In this document: piece by piece, positions 9,141 through 20,560 of the stretch
Numbering within the stretch: the first letter of the stretch is position 1
Layout of the letters: every line of letters begins with the position of its first letter
Assembly: GCF_029784165.1 (NCBI RefSeq)
Contig: NC_073696.1
Location: forward strand, 158,943,606-159,007,605
Length of the DNA: 64,000 nucleotides
Origin: Wyeomyia smithii
Lineage: Eukaryota; Arthropoda; Insecta; Diptera; Culicidae
Direction of reading: 5' to 3'
Notes under the pieces: generated by a model
What the model saw: the letters and a program-made list of their open reading frames with translations, nothing else
Databases searched by the model: none
Told to the model about the DNA's origin: nothing
Made by a program: the position numbers and the translations under genes

Positions 9141-10429
9141 CATCTATTGAATCTTTTTTTTTAAACTGATAGAACAAAAAATTACCAAATATAAAACCAT
9201 TTAGGAGCTATTGACGATAGAAGAGAACGACGGAGAGATACACATTAGGAGACATAAATGACCTTGGAGACTACATTAGGCGAACTACAATCGTAACAAT
9301 TCTTCAGTGGTTCGTAATAATAACGATTTACAGGTTATCACATCTACTTGGGTCGAGAGGCCAATTTGTATAAACAATCAATTCGCGCCGCTGCTGCGCG
9401 GTTGATTTTATTTCTGAAACGGCAAGCAATAAAACTCTCGGCACGACAAGTGCACGCAAGCGATTTTCGTTCATTTGCCCAACAAAATAATTAAAGTGGC
9501 AGAGCGGGAAGCAAACGGACGGTAACACCGCTAACAAATCGAATTTGAGAACGCAAACAGATACTCGCAGAGTTGCGCACATGGAAATCACCTTAATTAT
9601 TTTAAGAGAGAATTTTAGCACACGGGTGGCTACGTTATCGTTAGCAAATATAAAAAGGGTAAAGTCGCATTTCATTAATGTCCAATAAAGAGCGTGAGAG
9701 CGGTAACTACGAATTGCGCGCTCACACGTTGCATACAAAAGTTAGTCAGTTGTACTAATTGTCGGGTACGCTGTCTCTGTTTATGAATTTTGCAGTGTTA
9801 TTGCGATCAGCTGTGCCAGCCACGGCCAAGGTCGTATTTTGTAAGCATCAATTTTAATGGCCAATGGTAAGAACGTTTTGCTACCATACATGGCTTATCA
9901 GTAGCGGTGAATTGCTAAGACGGTAAAAAAAATGGATACATCTATAAGCGCAACGCGCGCAGCGATGGTGACATATCCACCGGAAGAGTAAATAGTAACC
10001 GACGGCAGAGATATATAATGTTGGAAGTTTACGTTAAAATATTATTTCATGAATAAGGAATGGCACCTTACGCCATCTAATGTAAACATTTACAATCTTT
10101 GATTAATTTAATTACACTAAATAGAAATGATTTTTTTTTAAATAATCATTTAATTACTATGAAAACCTAAAGTTATTTATTTAATTAATGAAGATAAACG
10201 TTGAACCGTTGACACTAAATGGTTCGAAACTTGGTGTTCAGATTTTTTGATGGCGCGACGAAGAAATTAGAGTCGGTCACGCTACGTTATCACATCTGGT
10301 CAACAGAATCGTTAGTGATACCTAGAAAAAAAAGAAGAAGGCTACATAAGCCTTATATAGTCTTATAGTATTTAGTCCGCAGTACCTTTTATTGTTTTTA
10401 TGAAATATATATAAAATTTTATATTTATA
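9141..10429 (+). other. untranslated internal region between the small ORF and gag
   Basis: 1.3 kb inside the retrotransposon with no convincing plus-strand ORF. A 136-codon minus-strand frame at 9328-9738 has no recognisable features. TATCACATCT occurs near both ends (about 9336 and 10288). The region may hold packaging or translation-control signals; nothing specific can be shown. Confidence 0.4.
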
Positions 10430-10975
10430 ATGGAGTACACGTTCCCAAAAGCAGATGCCATGCAGTGCATCCCAGAATTTGATGGATCGCTAGACGAACT
10501 AGAAGCGTTCGTTTATCATATCGAGCATTTTGCTCGGGAGATACCAGAAGGAGTATCACACGCTCCACTGGTTTACATTGTTCTATTAAAACTAAAAGGC
10601 AGAGCTGCTGCCGCAATACATCGAATTAACGCAAACGCTTGGCCACAGGTTAAGCAGAATTTATTAATGGAATTTGGGGATATTATACGCATCGAGGCAG
10701 TTATAAATCAAGTAGAAACATTGAAACAGGAAGCGAATGAGACCTTTCCTGATTATGAAAAGAGGACATTGAAAATTAAGGAGCAAATCGACTCCTACGA
10801 AACTAATTGTACGAAGTCATGCATGATAGTTAGTCTTCGATTACATTTTATGGCGGGTTTGTGTGACACCGCATTGAAAGAAGCTGCTCAAGGTAAACGA
10901 GCATTTAAGTTAGAAGAGCTGCTAGACGACTTAGAGGATTACTACCATGAGCGTAATCATATCTCGGAAATATAA
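10430..10975 (+). CDS. gag: Gag capsid-like protein of the LTR element
   Basis: Gag forms the virus-like particle that packages element RNA in the cytoplasm. The 181 residues contain a retrotransposon-type capsid core: PEFDGSLDELEAFV near the start, LKLKGRAAAAIHRINANAWP in the middle, then an EFGDIIRIEAV helix region. No CCHC zinc knuckle is present, as in several insect gypsy lineages. It starts at an ATG preceded by a long AT-rich stretch. The frame ends at TAA (10973-10975), and pol continues in the same frame, so this stop is either a readthrough site or a lesion in a former gag-pol fusion. Confidence 0.8.
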   Translation: MEYTFPKADAMQCIPEFDGSLDELEAFVYHIEHFAREIPEGVSHAPLVYIVLLKLKGRAAAAIHRINANAWPQVKQNLLMEFGDIIRIEAVINQVETLKQEANETFPDYEKRTLKIKEQIDSYETNCTKSCMIVSLRLHFMAGLCDTALKEAAQGKRAFKLEELLDDLEDYYHERNHISEI

Positions 10976-10999
10976 AATAGAATTCAGGGCCTAGAATTG
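10973..10999 (+). promoter_or_regulatory. in-frame stop between gag and pol (possible readthrough site)
   Basis: The gag frame reads ATA TAA AAT AGA ATT and continues open in the same frame into pol. No frameshift is needed. Suppression of a single stop would give gag-pol, as in some retroviruses, but a simple mutation of a fused ORF would look the same. Confidence 0.5.
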
Positions 11000-13900
11000 G
11001 TCGAAAGACAGCGCGATGCACTTAGACAATTTAATAGTAGCAGAAATATTTTTACAATTAATCACAAAGACGCTAATTGTAGCAACAGCCGCCTGGGAAG
11101 AAATGAATATTATAATCACAAAAATAGGGATAGAATAATCTACAAGCAAAACATTTATGACAATATATGTAGATCTAGCGACGGTAATCGATACAATTAC
11201 AGTTATCGCACCGCACGTTCATGTCGGCGGAGTCAAAGGGGCTACGCCACTGGTTGGAAATATAATTATTACGGTCAAAATGGACCAACTGATAGGAGGT
11301 ACAGGAATTCGTATACCCGGATGCCTCAGAAAATGCTTATGGTAGCCAACATTAATGAAAGAAGTAATAATTCGCAAAAAGAAGGTATTTTGGATCCTGT
11401 TGCACAGGAATATTTTAACGAGGATTTAGCAGAAATTTGCGAAGATGTTGACTGGCGGAGATGTACCGATGAGCCCAGCAATATAGAAATAGCCGATTGG
11501 AGGACCGCATGCAATCACATAAGAGACAACAGTGCTTGTGTGGCTAAGCGAGTATATTACGATGTCAGAGGGCACTTAATGTTAACCCTACTGGCTAAGC
11601 AGAATGTCAAATTTACGTTGAACCTGATCTTAGATACAGGTGCATGTGCGAATATAATTAATGCACGCATTGTGAATCTTTTGAATGTACCGGTAAATAC
11701 ACAGGACGTAACCACTTTTGGAGGTATCGGCCAAGACATTGTGCGTACCTCAGGTACAATTTTGTTGGATTTAATAGTCGGAGACTTTTTGATCCCGACG
11801 CAATTTCATATATTAGAAAATTTGCCAAGCGACGGATTAATCGGAGCAGAATTCTTAAAGAAGCATACGCTTCAAATAGGAAATAATTTTGATTACATAG
11901 TGTTCAAAAAACACGGAAACAGAAGTCCGGACGACTTGAGTCCGTGGAGTATGCCTAAAGACGAAGTCCTTAGTCGACATGTTTATGTGGCAGCCAGAAA
12001 TAGAGTTATGGTGCAGAACGAGTTGCGAGTTACTAGCAACACAGCCCGCAATGAGGCTGACGTAGACAAAAACGAAATAAATAGAGAGCACCAAACATAT
12101 CGAAATGAAGAGCCGAAGAACAATTTTCTTGACTCGAAGAATACTATAATGACCGAGTTAGATCTTAACTCTAGGCTAGATTATGACCTATTAGAACATA
12201 AACTAACACCAGAGTCAAAAGGAAATGCAAGAATTGAAAAACTACGGCAAGTGCTGAATTTGGCGCACTTGCCTGATAGAGAATTCAGGACAGTGAAGAA
12301 TATAGTTGAAAGCTATGCAGATATTTTCTTTTTCGAAGGCGACAGGTTAACCACTACTGACGCCGCCGTACACACGATAGAAACTTCATCGGAGGTGCCT
12401 ATCAATAAGCGGCAATATAGATTTCCGGAGGCCACGAAACGGCACATTAATAAGGAAATCGATGAAATGAGGGCGCAGGGTATTATTAGACCCAGCACTA
12501 GTCCCTGGAATGCACCGGTGTTATGTGTACCAAAGAAACCGGATGCTGACGGAAATAAAAGATACAGAATTGTGGTAGACTTTAGATCATTGAACGAAGT
12601 TACCAAGCCATTTGTATACCCAATACCTCTTATAAATGAGATATTGGATAATGTTGGAGGAGCAAAATTTTTCTCCTCAATTGATTTAAAATCGGGGTTC
12701 TATCAAGTCCCGATAGACCGCCGAGATGCGGCTAAGACGGCGTTTTCCACTCCCAAAGGCCACTTCGAATTTACACGGATGCCGATGGGGTTAAAGAACA
12801 GCCCCTCAACATTCCAAAAACTTATGAATACTGTTCTCTTTGAGATAGGGGACGTGAAAGCTTTTGTCTACCTCGATGACATTATAGTTTTCGGTGACAC
12901 TATCACCGACCATAATGATAACTTGCGAAAAGTATTACAAGCTTTGCGCAAACATAACTTAAAAATAGAACCAGCAAAGTGTCAGTTTTTGAAAAAGGAA
13001 CTGGAGTATTTGGGTCATGTCGTTAATGAAGAAGGCATAAAACCCACCAATGCAAATATTAAGGCCATTCAAAGCCTTAAGCCACCCACAAACGTAAAAG
13101 GTATAAGGTCATTTCTGGGAACAGTAAATTTTTACGGGAAGTTTATCCCCAACATCGCGGGGAAGCGCAAGCCGCTGAATGATTTGTTGAAGAAAGACGC
13201 TAAATTTGTGTGGGGAAAAGAATGTCAGGAAGCGTTCGAATTCCTTAGAAACGCGCTGATTACAGAGCCAGTTTTAGTCCGGCCAGATTATCAAGACACT
13301 TTCGTTATTACGACAGACGCTAGCAATTATGCTATTGGAGCCGTCCTGTCGAATGAAAAATCCATGCACCGGCCGATCGCGTTCGCGAGTCGTGCACTTG
13401 TAGGTGCAGAGACCAGATATCATATCATAGAAAAGGAACTATTGGCTATTGTATGGGCCATAGAATACTTCAAACATTACATTTTTGGTCAAAGGTTTAT
13501 CGTTTACACAGACCACAGACCACTTATAGCGATTTGGAGGCTCAAAGAGACATCTCCAACGCTGACAAGACTGAGACTAAAGTTGCAGGGTTTGGAATGC
13601 AGCATCAGGTATAAACAGGGTAGCGAAAATATAGTCGCCGATTTTTTGTCACGTTTATCAGATGGGACGTGTCAGGGGCAGGAAAGTTCACCCCACAGGC
13701 AGATAGCCATGATTACGCGCCAGCAGAAACGCCTGCTAGAGCAGCAGAAGAACGCTTCGGATGATTTGAACGGCACAATACAAGATTTGAGTGCCATAGA
13801 CATTGCGGACATCGCTGAGGACGAGGATGAGCAACAACTCGTCAACATTTCATATGATGACTTTTCACAGGCATTATCAAATGACCTGATACCAAGTGAG

Positions 13901-15349
13901 ACGGTGGAAGTCTCGAAGAGAATATTGGACGAGAGGAATATCGAAGCCCGTCTTGTCATTTTGAACAGTCGGACGGCGTACAGAGAACTTCAGACACTGT
14001 ATCAGCTGTCACAAGGATTGAAAGACTACGTAGAGGATGGTGTACTCAAATTTAAAGACAAGAAGGTGGGCGGTTTCATAGTAGACGGCAGCGAAAGTTC
14101 ATTAATCGATTGCCGGAAATTTTTTTCACAATTTTTAGATAGCTTCAATAAGAGCCCCACGGCAGTAAAGGCAGCCGGGGTCATTCACCTAATATCATTC
14201 AGAAAAATCAAGCAACAGGAAGTTCTGCATATGATTCAGTTCCTAGCGGGTAAGCTAGAAAAACAAATAGTATTATATAATGCTAATAGCGAGCGTACAG
14301 TAATTGCGCCAGATCAAGTGGAAACAATTTTAAAGGAATTTCACGATGCACCCTTAGGAGGGCACGTAGGAGCGCGACGAATGCGCCAAAGAATTGGCAC
14401 ACTTTTTACGTGGGCTACGATGAAACGGGATATCGAGAACTACGTTCGGCAGTGTGATTCCTGCCAAAAGAACAAAATTGGAAGATCAAACAAGATACCG
14501 ATGCAGATCACCACAACCGCATCGGAGCCATTTGAAAAATTATACATGGATATAGTAGTATTACCCGAATCCGACTTAGGAAATCGTGATGGTCTGGTCA
14601 TGCAGGACGACCTAACTAGATATTTAACTGTCGCACCTATGGAAAACCAAGAAAGCCAGACGGTAGCGAGGACTTTTGTAGAGAATTATATTTGCAAATT
14701 TGGCGTACCGTTGGAGTTAGTTACAGATAACGGTGCGAATTTTGTAAGCACACTCATGAAAGATGTGTGCAAAATTTTGAAAATTAAGAAAATAACGACG
14801 AGTCCGTACCACCCACAAGCAAATTTGGTGGAAAGATCTAATCGGGAGTTAAAAACTTACCTAAGGCAATTTATTGGCGGAAAACCGCACACGTGGGATA
14901 ACTTACTCCCATTTTTTACGTTTCAGTATAATACTTCAGTAAACTCATCAACGGGGTACACCCCTTTCGAATTGTTGTATGGACGTACAGCACGCATCCC
15001 CACCTCCATTTACAAGCGGAATGGAGTGGACAATTTGACATATGAAACATATACACAAGAGATGAAAAAAATATTTTTTGACCTCCACGCGAACGCGAAG
15101 GCCAACCTAAAGGATTCAAAAGAAAAGCGCAAGCAAGTTTATGACAGAAAGGCAAATGAATGGCAGCCCATGTATGGCGATTTAGTTTTAGTGAAATCAG
15201 TCCCGACAGGATCAGGTCAAAAGCTCCAGAATATGTGGAGAGGACCTTATGAAGTAGTGGAATTCCCAAGTGAAATGACCACGGTAATCAAAAACGGAAA
15301 CCGTTTAGAAAAAGTTCATAATAACCGGCTTAAGCGTTATTATGACTGA
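10997..15349 (+). CDS. pol: Pol polyprotein: protease, reverse transcriptase, RNase H, integrase
   Basis: 1450 codons numbered from a TTG; the frame is in fact open back to the gag stop. Domains in order: a basic, Asn/Arg-rich N-terminus; aspartic protease with DTGA at residues 213-216; RT with YLDD at 625-628; RNase H with TTDAS near 772 and YTDHRP; integrase zinc finger H-H-C-C at about 1115-1157 (CDSCQKNK); and a DDE core with Asp1185, Asp1244 and Glu1279. It ends in a GPY-type C-terminus (RGPYEVVEF) followed by HNNRLKRYY, with no chromodomain. All catalytic residues are present and there is no internal stop. The domain order RT-RH-IN is that of Ty3/gypsy. No env ORF follows. Confidence 0.93.
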   Translation: MVERQRDALRQFNSSRNIFTINHKDANCSNSRLGRNEYYNHKNRDRIIYKQNIYDNICRSSDGNRYNYSYRTARSCRRSQRGYATGWKYNYYGQNGPTDRRYRNSYTRMPQKMLMVANINERSNNSQKEGILDPVAQEYFNEDLAEICEDVDWRRCTDEPSNIEIADWRTACNHIRDNSACVAKRVYYDVRGHLMLTLLAKQNVKFTLNLILDTGACANIINARIVNLLNVPVNTQDVTTFGGIGQDIVRTSGTILLDLIVGDFLIPTQFHILENLPSDGLIGAEFLKKHTLQIGNNFDYIVFKKHGNRSPDDLSPWSMPKDEVLSRHVYVAARNRVMVQNELRVTSNTARNEADVDKNEINREHQTYRNEEPKNNFLDSKNTIMTELDLNSRLDYDLLEHKLTPESKGNARIEKLRQVLNLAHLPDREFRTVKNIVESYADIFFFEGDRLTTTDAAVHTIETSSEVPINKRQYRFPEATKRHINKEIDEMRAQGIIRPSTSPWNAPVLCVPKKPDADGNKRYRIVVDFRSLNEVTKPFVYPIPLINEILDNVGGAKFFSSIDLKSGFYQVPIDRRDAAKTAFSTPKGHFEFTRMPMGLKNSPSTFQKLMNTVLFEIGDVKAFVYLDDIIVFGDTITDHNDNLRKVLQALRKHNLKIEPAKCQFLKKELEYLGHVVNEEGIKPTNANIKAIQSLKPPTNVKGIRSFLGTVNFYGKFIPNIAGKRKPLNDLLKKDAKFVWGKECQEAFEFLRNALITEPVLVRPDYQDTFVITTDASNYAIGAVLSNEKSMHRPIAFASRALVGAETRYHIIEKELLAIVWAIEYFKHYIFGQRFIVYTDHRPLIAIWRLKETSPTLTRLRLKLQGLECSIRYKQGSENIVADFLSRLSDGTCQGQESSPHRQIAMITRQQKRLLEQQKNASDDLNGTIQDLSAIDIADIAEDEDEQQLVNISYDDFSQALSNDLIPSETVEVSKRILDERNIEARLVILNSRTAYRELQTLYQLSQGLKDYVEDGVLKFKDKKVGGFIVDGSESSLIDCRKFFSQFLDSFNKSPTAVKAAGVIHLISFRKIKQQEVLHMIQFLAGKLEKQIVLYNANSERTVIAPDQVETILKEFHDAPLGGHVGARRMRQRIGTLFTWATMKRDIENYVRQCDSCQKNKIGRSNKIPMQITTTASEPFEKLYMDIVVLPESDLGNRDGLVMQDDLTRYLTVAPMENQESQTVARTFVENYICKFGVPLELVTDNGANFVSTLMKDVCKILKIKKITTSPYHPQANLVERSNRELKTYLRQFIGGKPHTWDNLLPFFTFQYNTSVNSSTGYTPFELLYGRTARIPTSIYKRNGVDNLTYETYTQEMKKIFFDLHANAKANLKDSKEKRKQVYDRKANEWQPMYGDLVLVKSVPTGSGQKLQNMWRGPYEVVEFPSEMTTVIKNGNRLEKVHNNRLKRYYD

Positions 15350-18330
15350 ATATATGAACTTAAACTATGCTTTCAAGGTTAACGGACAGAATATATTTAA
15401 TGAAATACGATATTGGATGGCATGAGTTATAATAGCAAGCACCTAAAACTGTATGAAAAAGTAAGGTAAAAGTAAAATAAAGGCGTGAAGAAATGGAATA
15501 AGTCGCCGAAAAAGATATACAGCCTTTGATGATATTAGTCAAATGGCATGACACAGTTGAAAAAATTCAAATACGAATGAAGGCGTGAGGGAGGAGGAAC
15601 CCCGCCGATAAAGGTTAAATAAACAAAAAAACTTGGGGAATTCAAATTACTAGAATGATCTGGATGGTTGTAATGGATAAAAAGAGTTGAAAGAATTTAG
15701 AACAGCATTTGTTTTCTTTTGTAAAATGCAAATGTTAACATGGGAAAGAAATTATAGTGGACAAAAGAATGAAAACGAGGTTTGATAGCTATTGGCTTAA
15801 TAGGAAAACGAAGAAGAAAATCGATGGATGCTGTATTGGGACATTTTTTTGCGATGGAGACAACAATAGAACTAGGAAAGACATTTGAAAAGAGGGCTGA
15901 ACTTTCCAGACGTAAAGACTACTGACTTGAAGGGATTCGAACTATTCTTTCATTAGTTAAGGTTGTGTGAGTGTATACATCGGAAGTAATTAACCCGGAA
16001 TGGTTGAGGTGAATGCTGACTGAAAGAGTAAACAAGGGAGTAATTAACCCAGAATGAGTGAGTGTGCGAGATTTTCCTTTTATTTCCTAACCTTCTTACC
16101 TTTCAGGAATCACTAGAGCGGGCGGTCGCACCTTCGGATGGAAGGGGGAGAGGAAATATGCAGACTACTGCATACCAGGAGAAGTGTAAGTAGTGTAAGT
16201 ATGACAGTAGCAAGAGACAAATCGAAAATTAAATAATTACAGATTCAAAAAGAGATGCAAAAAAATTAAAGAATAAAGCAGATGAGAAAGTGACGGGTCA
16301 TTTTAGGTGCAAATAGAAGATGATATGAGGTGTTAAGAACACGCCAGTTATTAGATGAACATTGTAAACGAAGACAGAAGAAAACGCTAAATATTTAATC
16401 AACGCGGTTTGTACAATGAAAAGAGTTATTTATGAATCAGACAGGAAATACTTGACAAAGGAAAAGAAAAGATTGAACCAATGCGGTTTGTTCGATGAAA
16501 ACATGATGAAACAAAAATAGAGAAATGAAAAAATAATACATTGTGCGGAAACAGATTTATTTTATTGTAAACTGTTATAAGAAGAAGGAGGAAAATATTT
16601 GGAAAGAACGCAAAATGAAGAAAATATGTAACCAAAGCAACGAATTGATGCTATTTTTTTTAAATTGAAGAAAGTTATTTGAACTCTTTTTGATGAAAAA
16701 CAAAAGCGTTAATAATGGGCCACAAGACAAGTTAAACTGATATTTTAAAGCGGAAAGTAAAAGCCTAATACAGATAAATGGATAAATATGTGTCGAAATG
16801 ATTTCAAATATAAAAAAAAAAAAACATCAAATAACAAAGTTAGAGAGTGCATAATGGAAAAGAAGTAATCAATGCACAATTGAATGTTATATTTGTAAAA
16901 TCAGATGAATCAAATACTGAAATACTAAATCAAATCTAATACAAATGATGTACAACTTAGTAGGGGGAAAAACCGAATTATGTCATCCGAACAAGAAGAG
17001 AGATACGGGCCTAGATTGTAAGTAGAAGCCTAGAGTAGATAATAGAATGTAGAATGTGTAGAATGAAGCCCGTACGCGAGTGAACAGTAATTTTAAACAG
17101 CAAGTGGAAAAAGTAACGAAACCAAAAAAAGAATTGATAAAAGAATGGCAAAAAAAAATATATGCACCACTTGCTAAGTAGGGCAGCTAGCATCTAAGAA
17201 TTGACAATGAGACGAGTTCCCGATCCTCGAAGACGACCGAGGTGATTACAACGGATGCTGAGATGGGGGCATACCATAATGCACAGTATGACGCGAAAAG
17301 GGAAGCAGACGGTTGTGAGGGGAGTTGAACGGCGGGTGTCTATGGTCGAGATGGAGGTAAAGCCAAACGATATTACCAAGAGGAGACGAGCAGTATCCAG
17401 TTTTTGAAGAGGCCAGATGTGCAACAGAATTCAATCAATGCGGCTCATGGTCGAGCCAGAATCGAGACTTCAGCGCGAAGAAGAATACAGCAAACTACAC
17501 AGCAAAGGGCGTAATAATTTGTTTCAAATATATATTACTCATTGAGAGTTATTGACTTCTACAAATGAGGATTCGAGGTCAAAGCCAAACAAGCAAAATG
17601 ACGCTATAAAATTTTGCTCGTGTTTAATCAACTATGGTCTTTACGCACTACGCTTTGAAAATGTGCACACATGCTAGCAGGTAATTGGACACCCCGCGCA
17701 GACAGTTAAAGATGATAAACCAAGTGACTGCATTATGCAACAGAGCCAGTGGCAATCGCAAATCTTTTCGCCACACGGCGCATAACAATACTATAAGCCA
17801 AACAAAAACACAGCCGATCTATGCCAAAGGGGCACGGCTAACCCAACATTGAAGTTCAACAACACACTCTGAACAATCGGAAAACAACCAGCTGAACTGC
17901 AGCCTTAAATTAAAGTGCAATGATAACCATTGAACCATTGCAAATAACCCGATGAAGACTTAAAGATGAGTTCGCGAGGATGACATCACAAACAACCGAT
18001 GAGAACCTCTACTGCCAGACGCACCCTTCCGTTTCAAACCCCCTGTAACCCGGCGCTTGAACACGACAGCTAAACAGCAGATATCTTCACGACGCAGCGC
18101 ATCAGGCGAGCAAGCAATTGTTAATTCTAAATAAGGAAAATGTCATGTATGATAATGTTAACTAATGTAAACTGCCAGAAAAAAAAACATATTATAAAAA
18201 AACAACGGTGTATATAGTTGCATAAAAACTAGAATAATTGTAATAAAAAAATAATTGTAGAGAAAAACACACCTATCGGCCATCAGAACAGACCATGTGA
18301 CCATTATCTCTTCTAGATAATGGCCAACTA
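15350..18330 (+). other. 3-kb region after pol, no long ORF, splice-like signals
   Basis: A-rich on the plus strand, with only short frames on either strand. A long pyrimidine tract at 16072-16104 ends in CAG (16104-16106), and 80 bases later come two GTAAGT words (16186-16191 and 16195-16200). This resembles a small internal exon. An env or other 3' gene may once have been here; no signal peptide, transmembrane or furin-like pattern is visible now. Confidence 0.5.
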
Positions 18331-18344
18331 GGCGGGGTGGCAGA
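18331..18344 (+). promoter_or_regulatory. polypurine tract before the 3' LTR
   Basis: GGCGGGGTGGCAGA directly precedes the 3' LTR. It is purine-rich apart from two C and one T and lies where plus-strand priming starts in LTR elements. Confidence 0.5.
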
Positions 18345-18878
18345 TGTGACGTCACACCCTGCGAAGAACCCAATGCTCCGTCACGAGCCTTATAATTAAA
18401 GTTTAATTTTGTTCCTAGGAGGGCATAGCCTTCTGCTATGCTTTAGTCAGGCGAAACATTTGGTTCCCTTGACAGAGGACCGCGAACGTCTCTGTCAACA
18501 CTCTATGTATCAACAGATTATGCCACAGGTGGCAAAGAACTTCGCGCAGCCTTCTGCTGTGCTACAGGCAAACAAACTCGAATAAAATAAACAAGTTTTG
18601 TGTTATAAACAAAACAGAAGTCGCCGGTTCAACGGTGTTGATGCTCTCGCATGCGTTCTATCGTACATGCGGTACTAGATTATAGGTTAAGAGATTAGTA
18701 AGGTAAACAGAGAGTGGAGAAAGTCTCTCTCTCTGAGTTACCGGTAGGGTATATTTAAGTAGTGATGTACGAAAATAAAGTCAGTTAGTCCACCGTTATC
18801 TTGTGTATTAATTCCGCGCCAAAGGCGCGTACAGGGATATCTAGTAGAAAAATTCCCTGGTAGGTTATAACCTACACA
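18345..18878 (+). repeat. 3' LTR
   Basis: 534 bp, matching the 5' LTR except for about two substitutions near its 3' end. Followed by the target duplication CATT (18879-18882). Confidence 0.93.
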
Positions 18879-18882
18879 CATT

Positions 18883-19111
18883 ACACGGCGGTTTGGTGTG
18901 AACAAGATCGAAATAGCGCTGTATTAAAAATTAGAGGCATTTCATCACTTCGGCTGTCGCACCTGGATATGCGAATGACCTACACAAGTCTATTTATTCA
19001 TGAACCTGCGACGTTGTAATATTGATACACACTTTTTATTAAATATAATAATTGATTCGATATTATTTACTAGTTGAACCCTTCCGGCGATGCTCGGGAT
19101 AGATTTGAAAT
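18883..19111. other. flank of the LTR element, no gene seen
   Basis: The first few bases after the LTR resemble the continuation of the interrupted repeat (ACACGGCGG against GCACGGCTG), then similarity is lost. No coding signal. Confidence 0.3.
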
Positions 19112-20303
19112 TAACCGTTATGTGCTCGACAAAAAACACCCTTAAATGCCCGACGGGTACCCGGGTATCCATAAATTGAAATTCTTGTAACTTTCACAAT
19201 TTTCATCTGATTTCAATAGTTTTAGTACTCAAAGATTCAGCAACTCTACCAACTCCATTGGAATCAGTGTCAGCGGTGCTCCGAAAAGAAATTCTCATTC
19301 TCGGAAATCCGTGTTTTTTTTCGGTAATATGTTTTGAAACTGAGGAATTTTATGAATATTTGATAATATTATTGGAATAATTACAATTGATGCCTCACGT
19401 TCCGGATATACCCATCTTGGCTGGCATTCGGCCATTTTTTAATCTTTTACAGAAACCGGAGGTCGCCATTTTGATACTCTAAATGGCCGCTGAGGTCGTT
19501 TTCAGGTCTCCGGACATCATTTCGATTCCGACAGTACTCATATAGGGTGGTATTTAGTCAATTATGGCTGTTTTCCAGAAACCGGAAGTCACCGTCTCGG
19601 TTTTCTAAATTGCGTCTGGAGTTGATTTCCGGTCTATAGGCACCATCCCGATTTCGGAATTATCTATATTCGATCGTATTCGGTCAATTTGTTTCTCTTC
19701 CAGATAGCGGAAGTGGCCTTTTTGGAATGCAAAATGGCGTCGGGGTTCGTTTGACAGTCTCTAGATATAATACCGGTTTTGAAAATATTCATAATGGATA
19801 GTATGTGACATTGTGTTATCGAATTGTTTTGTATGTCCACTAGAAGCCCCGGTGGAATCTGTTCCGTAAGGGCCATTTCGAAGGCATATCACTATAACAC
19901 CATAAAAATGGCCTATGGAAGTAGTTTTATAAACTTCGGACCAACAGTTGTGAGATTCTGCTCGAAAATTCATGAAATTCTTCAGTTTTGCAACATATCT
20001 CCGAAAACCCAGATTTTCGGCAATGAGAAAATTCTTTCGAGGCACCGCTGAATCTGATTTCAATGCAGAGAAGTAACTTAATCTTTTGATGCTAAAAGTG
20101 TCGAAATCGGAAGATAATTGTCGATGTTACAAGAATTACAATCTATGGGTACGCGGGTACCCCGTTAGGCATATTGTTATTACATAAAAATTAATGTTAT
20201 CAAAAGTTCCCTTTTAATGAGCTTTGATTGCAGTGAACTATGAAATTCCGTTTTATGAAACTTTAAAAGGTACCCGGGTACTCCGTCAAGCACATAACGG
20301 TTA
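19112..20303. mobile_element. 1.2-kb TIR repeat with GGTACCCGGGTA words and internal satellite units
   Basis: The end TAACCGTTATGTGCTCGAC matches the reverse complement of 20285-20303 at 18 of 19 positions, consistent with a TA duplication within the outermost bases. A second, inner inverted pair around GGTACCCGGGTA lies at about 19155-19190 and 20125-20170. Between them, 19390-19800 holds about three diverged units of roughly 130 bp built on an AACCGGAAGT motif and AAATGGC words. It has no transposase. Confidence 0.6.
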
Positions 20304-20339
20304 TACGAATCATTTTTTTTTATATTTCTTTGCCGCACT

Positions 20340-20560
20340 TCACTTCAGAAATATTACGTTTCACCTCTGATACTCCAATCGTCATTTTAAATACAAAATC
20401 TATTGGGCTGTTGTGAATAATTTCTGGCCTCTGGGCATCATCCTGTTTCTGAAAACACTAAGATTGGATGGTATTTGACTACCTTGGGCTGTTCGCCAAA
20501 AACCGGAAATTACCATCACAAAATTAAATATGGCAGCTGGAGTTGATATAAGATGACCAT
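20340..20560. repeat. further diverged units of the AACCGGAA satellite
   Basis: It repeats words seen at 19390-19800 (GGGCATCATCCTG, GGATGGTATTTGACT, AAACCGGAAATTACC), outside the TIR element. This suggests the element lies within, or gave rise to, a longer satellite. Confidence 0.4.

Larger units (their letters stand above)
7456..18878 (+). mobile_element. complete Ty3/gypsy-type LTR retrotransposon (11.4 kb)
   Basis: Direct terminal repeats of 534 bp each (7456-7989 and 18345-18878) start TGTGACGTCA and end CACA. The 4-bp target duplication CATT flanks the element at 7452-7455 and 18879-18882. The order is LTR, primer site, small ORF, gag, pol, long non-coding region, purine-rich tract, LTR. 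I count about two substitutions between the LTRs (G/A near the 3' end and CCTGCACA/CCTACACA), so the insertion is young. A separate upstream ORF, a gag without a CCHC motif and a pol without env recall the 412/mdg1 group, but that placement is an inference. Confidence 0.93.

Noticed and set aside
9328..9738. 136-codon minus-strand frame between the small ORF and gag
   Set aside because: No recognisable domain; antisense within an element whose other genes are all plus-strand.
15350..18330. Remnant env gene of the LTR element
   Set aside because: Only short frames; no signal peptide, membrane anchor or cleavage motif seen, so env is mentioned only as a possibility.
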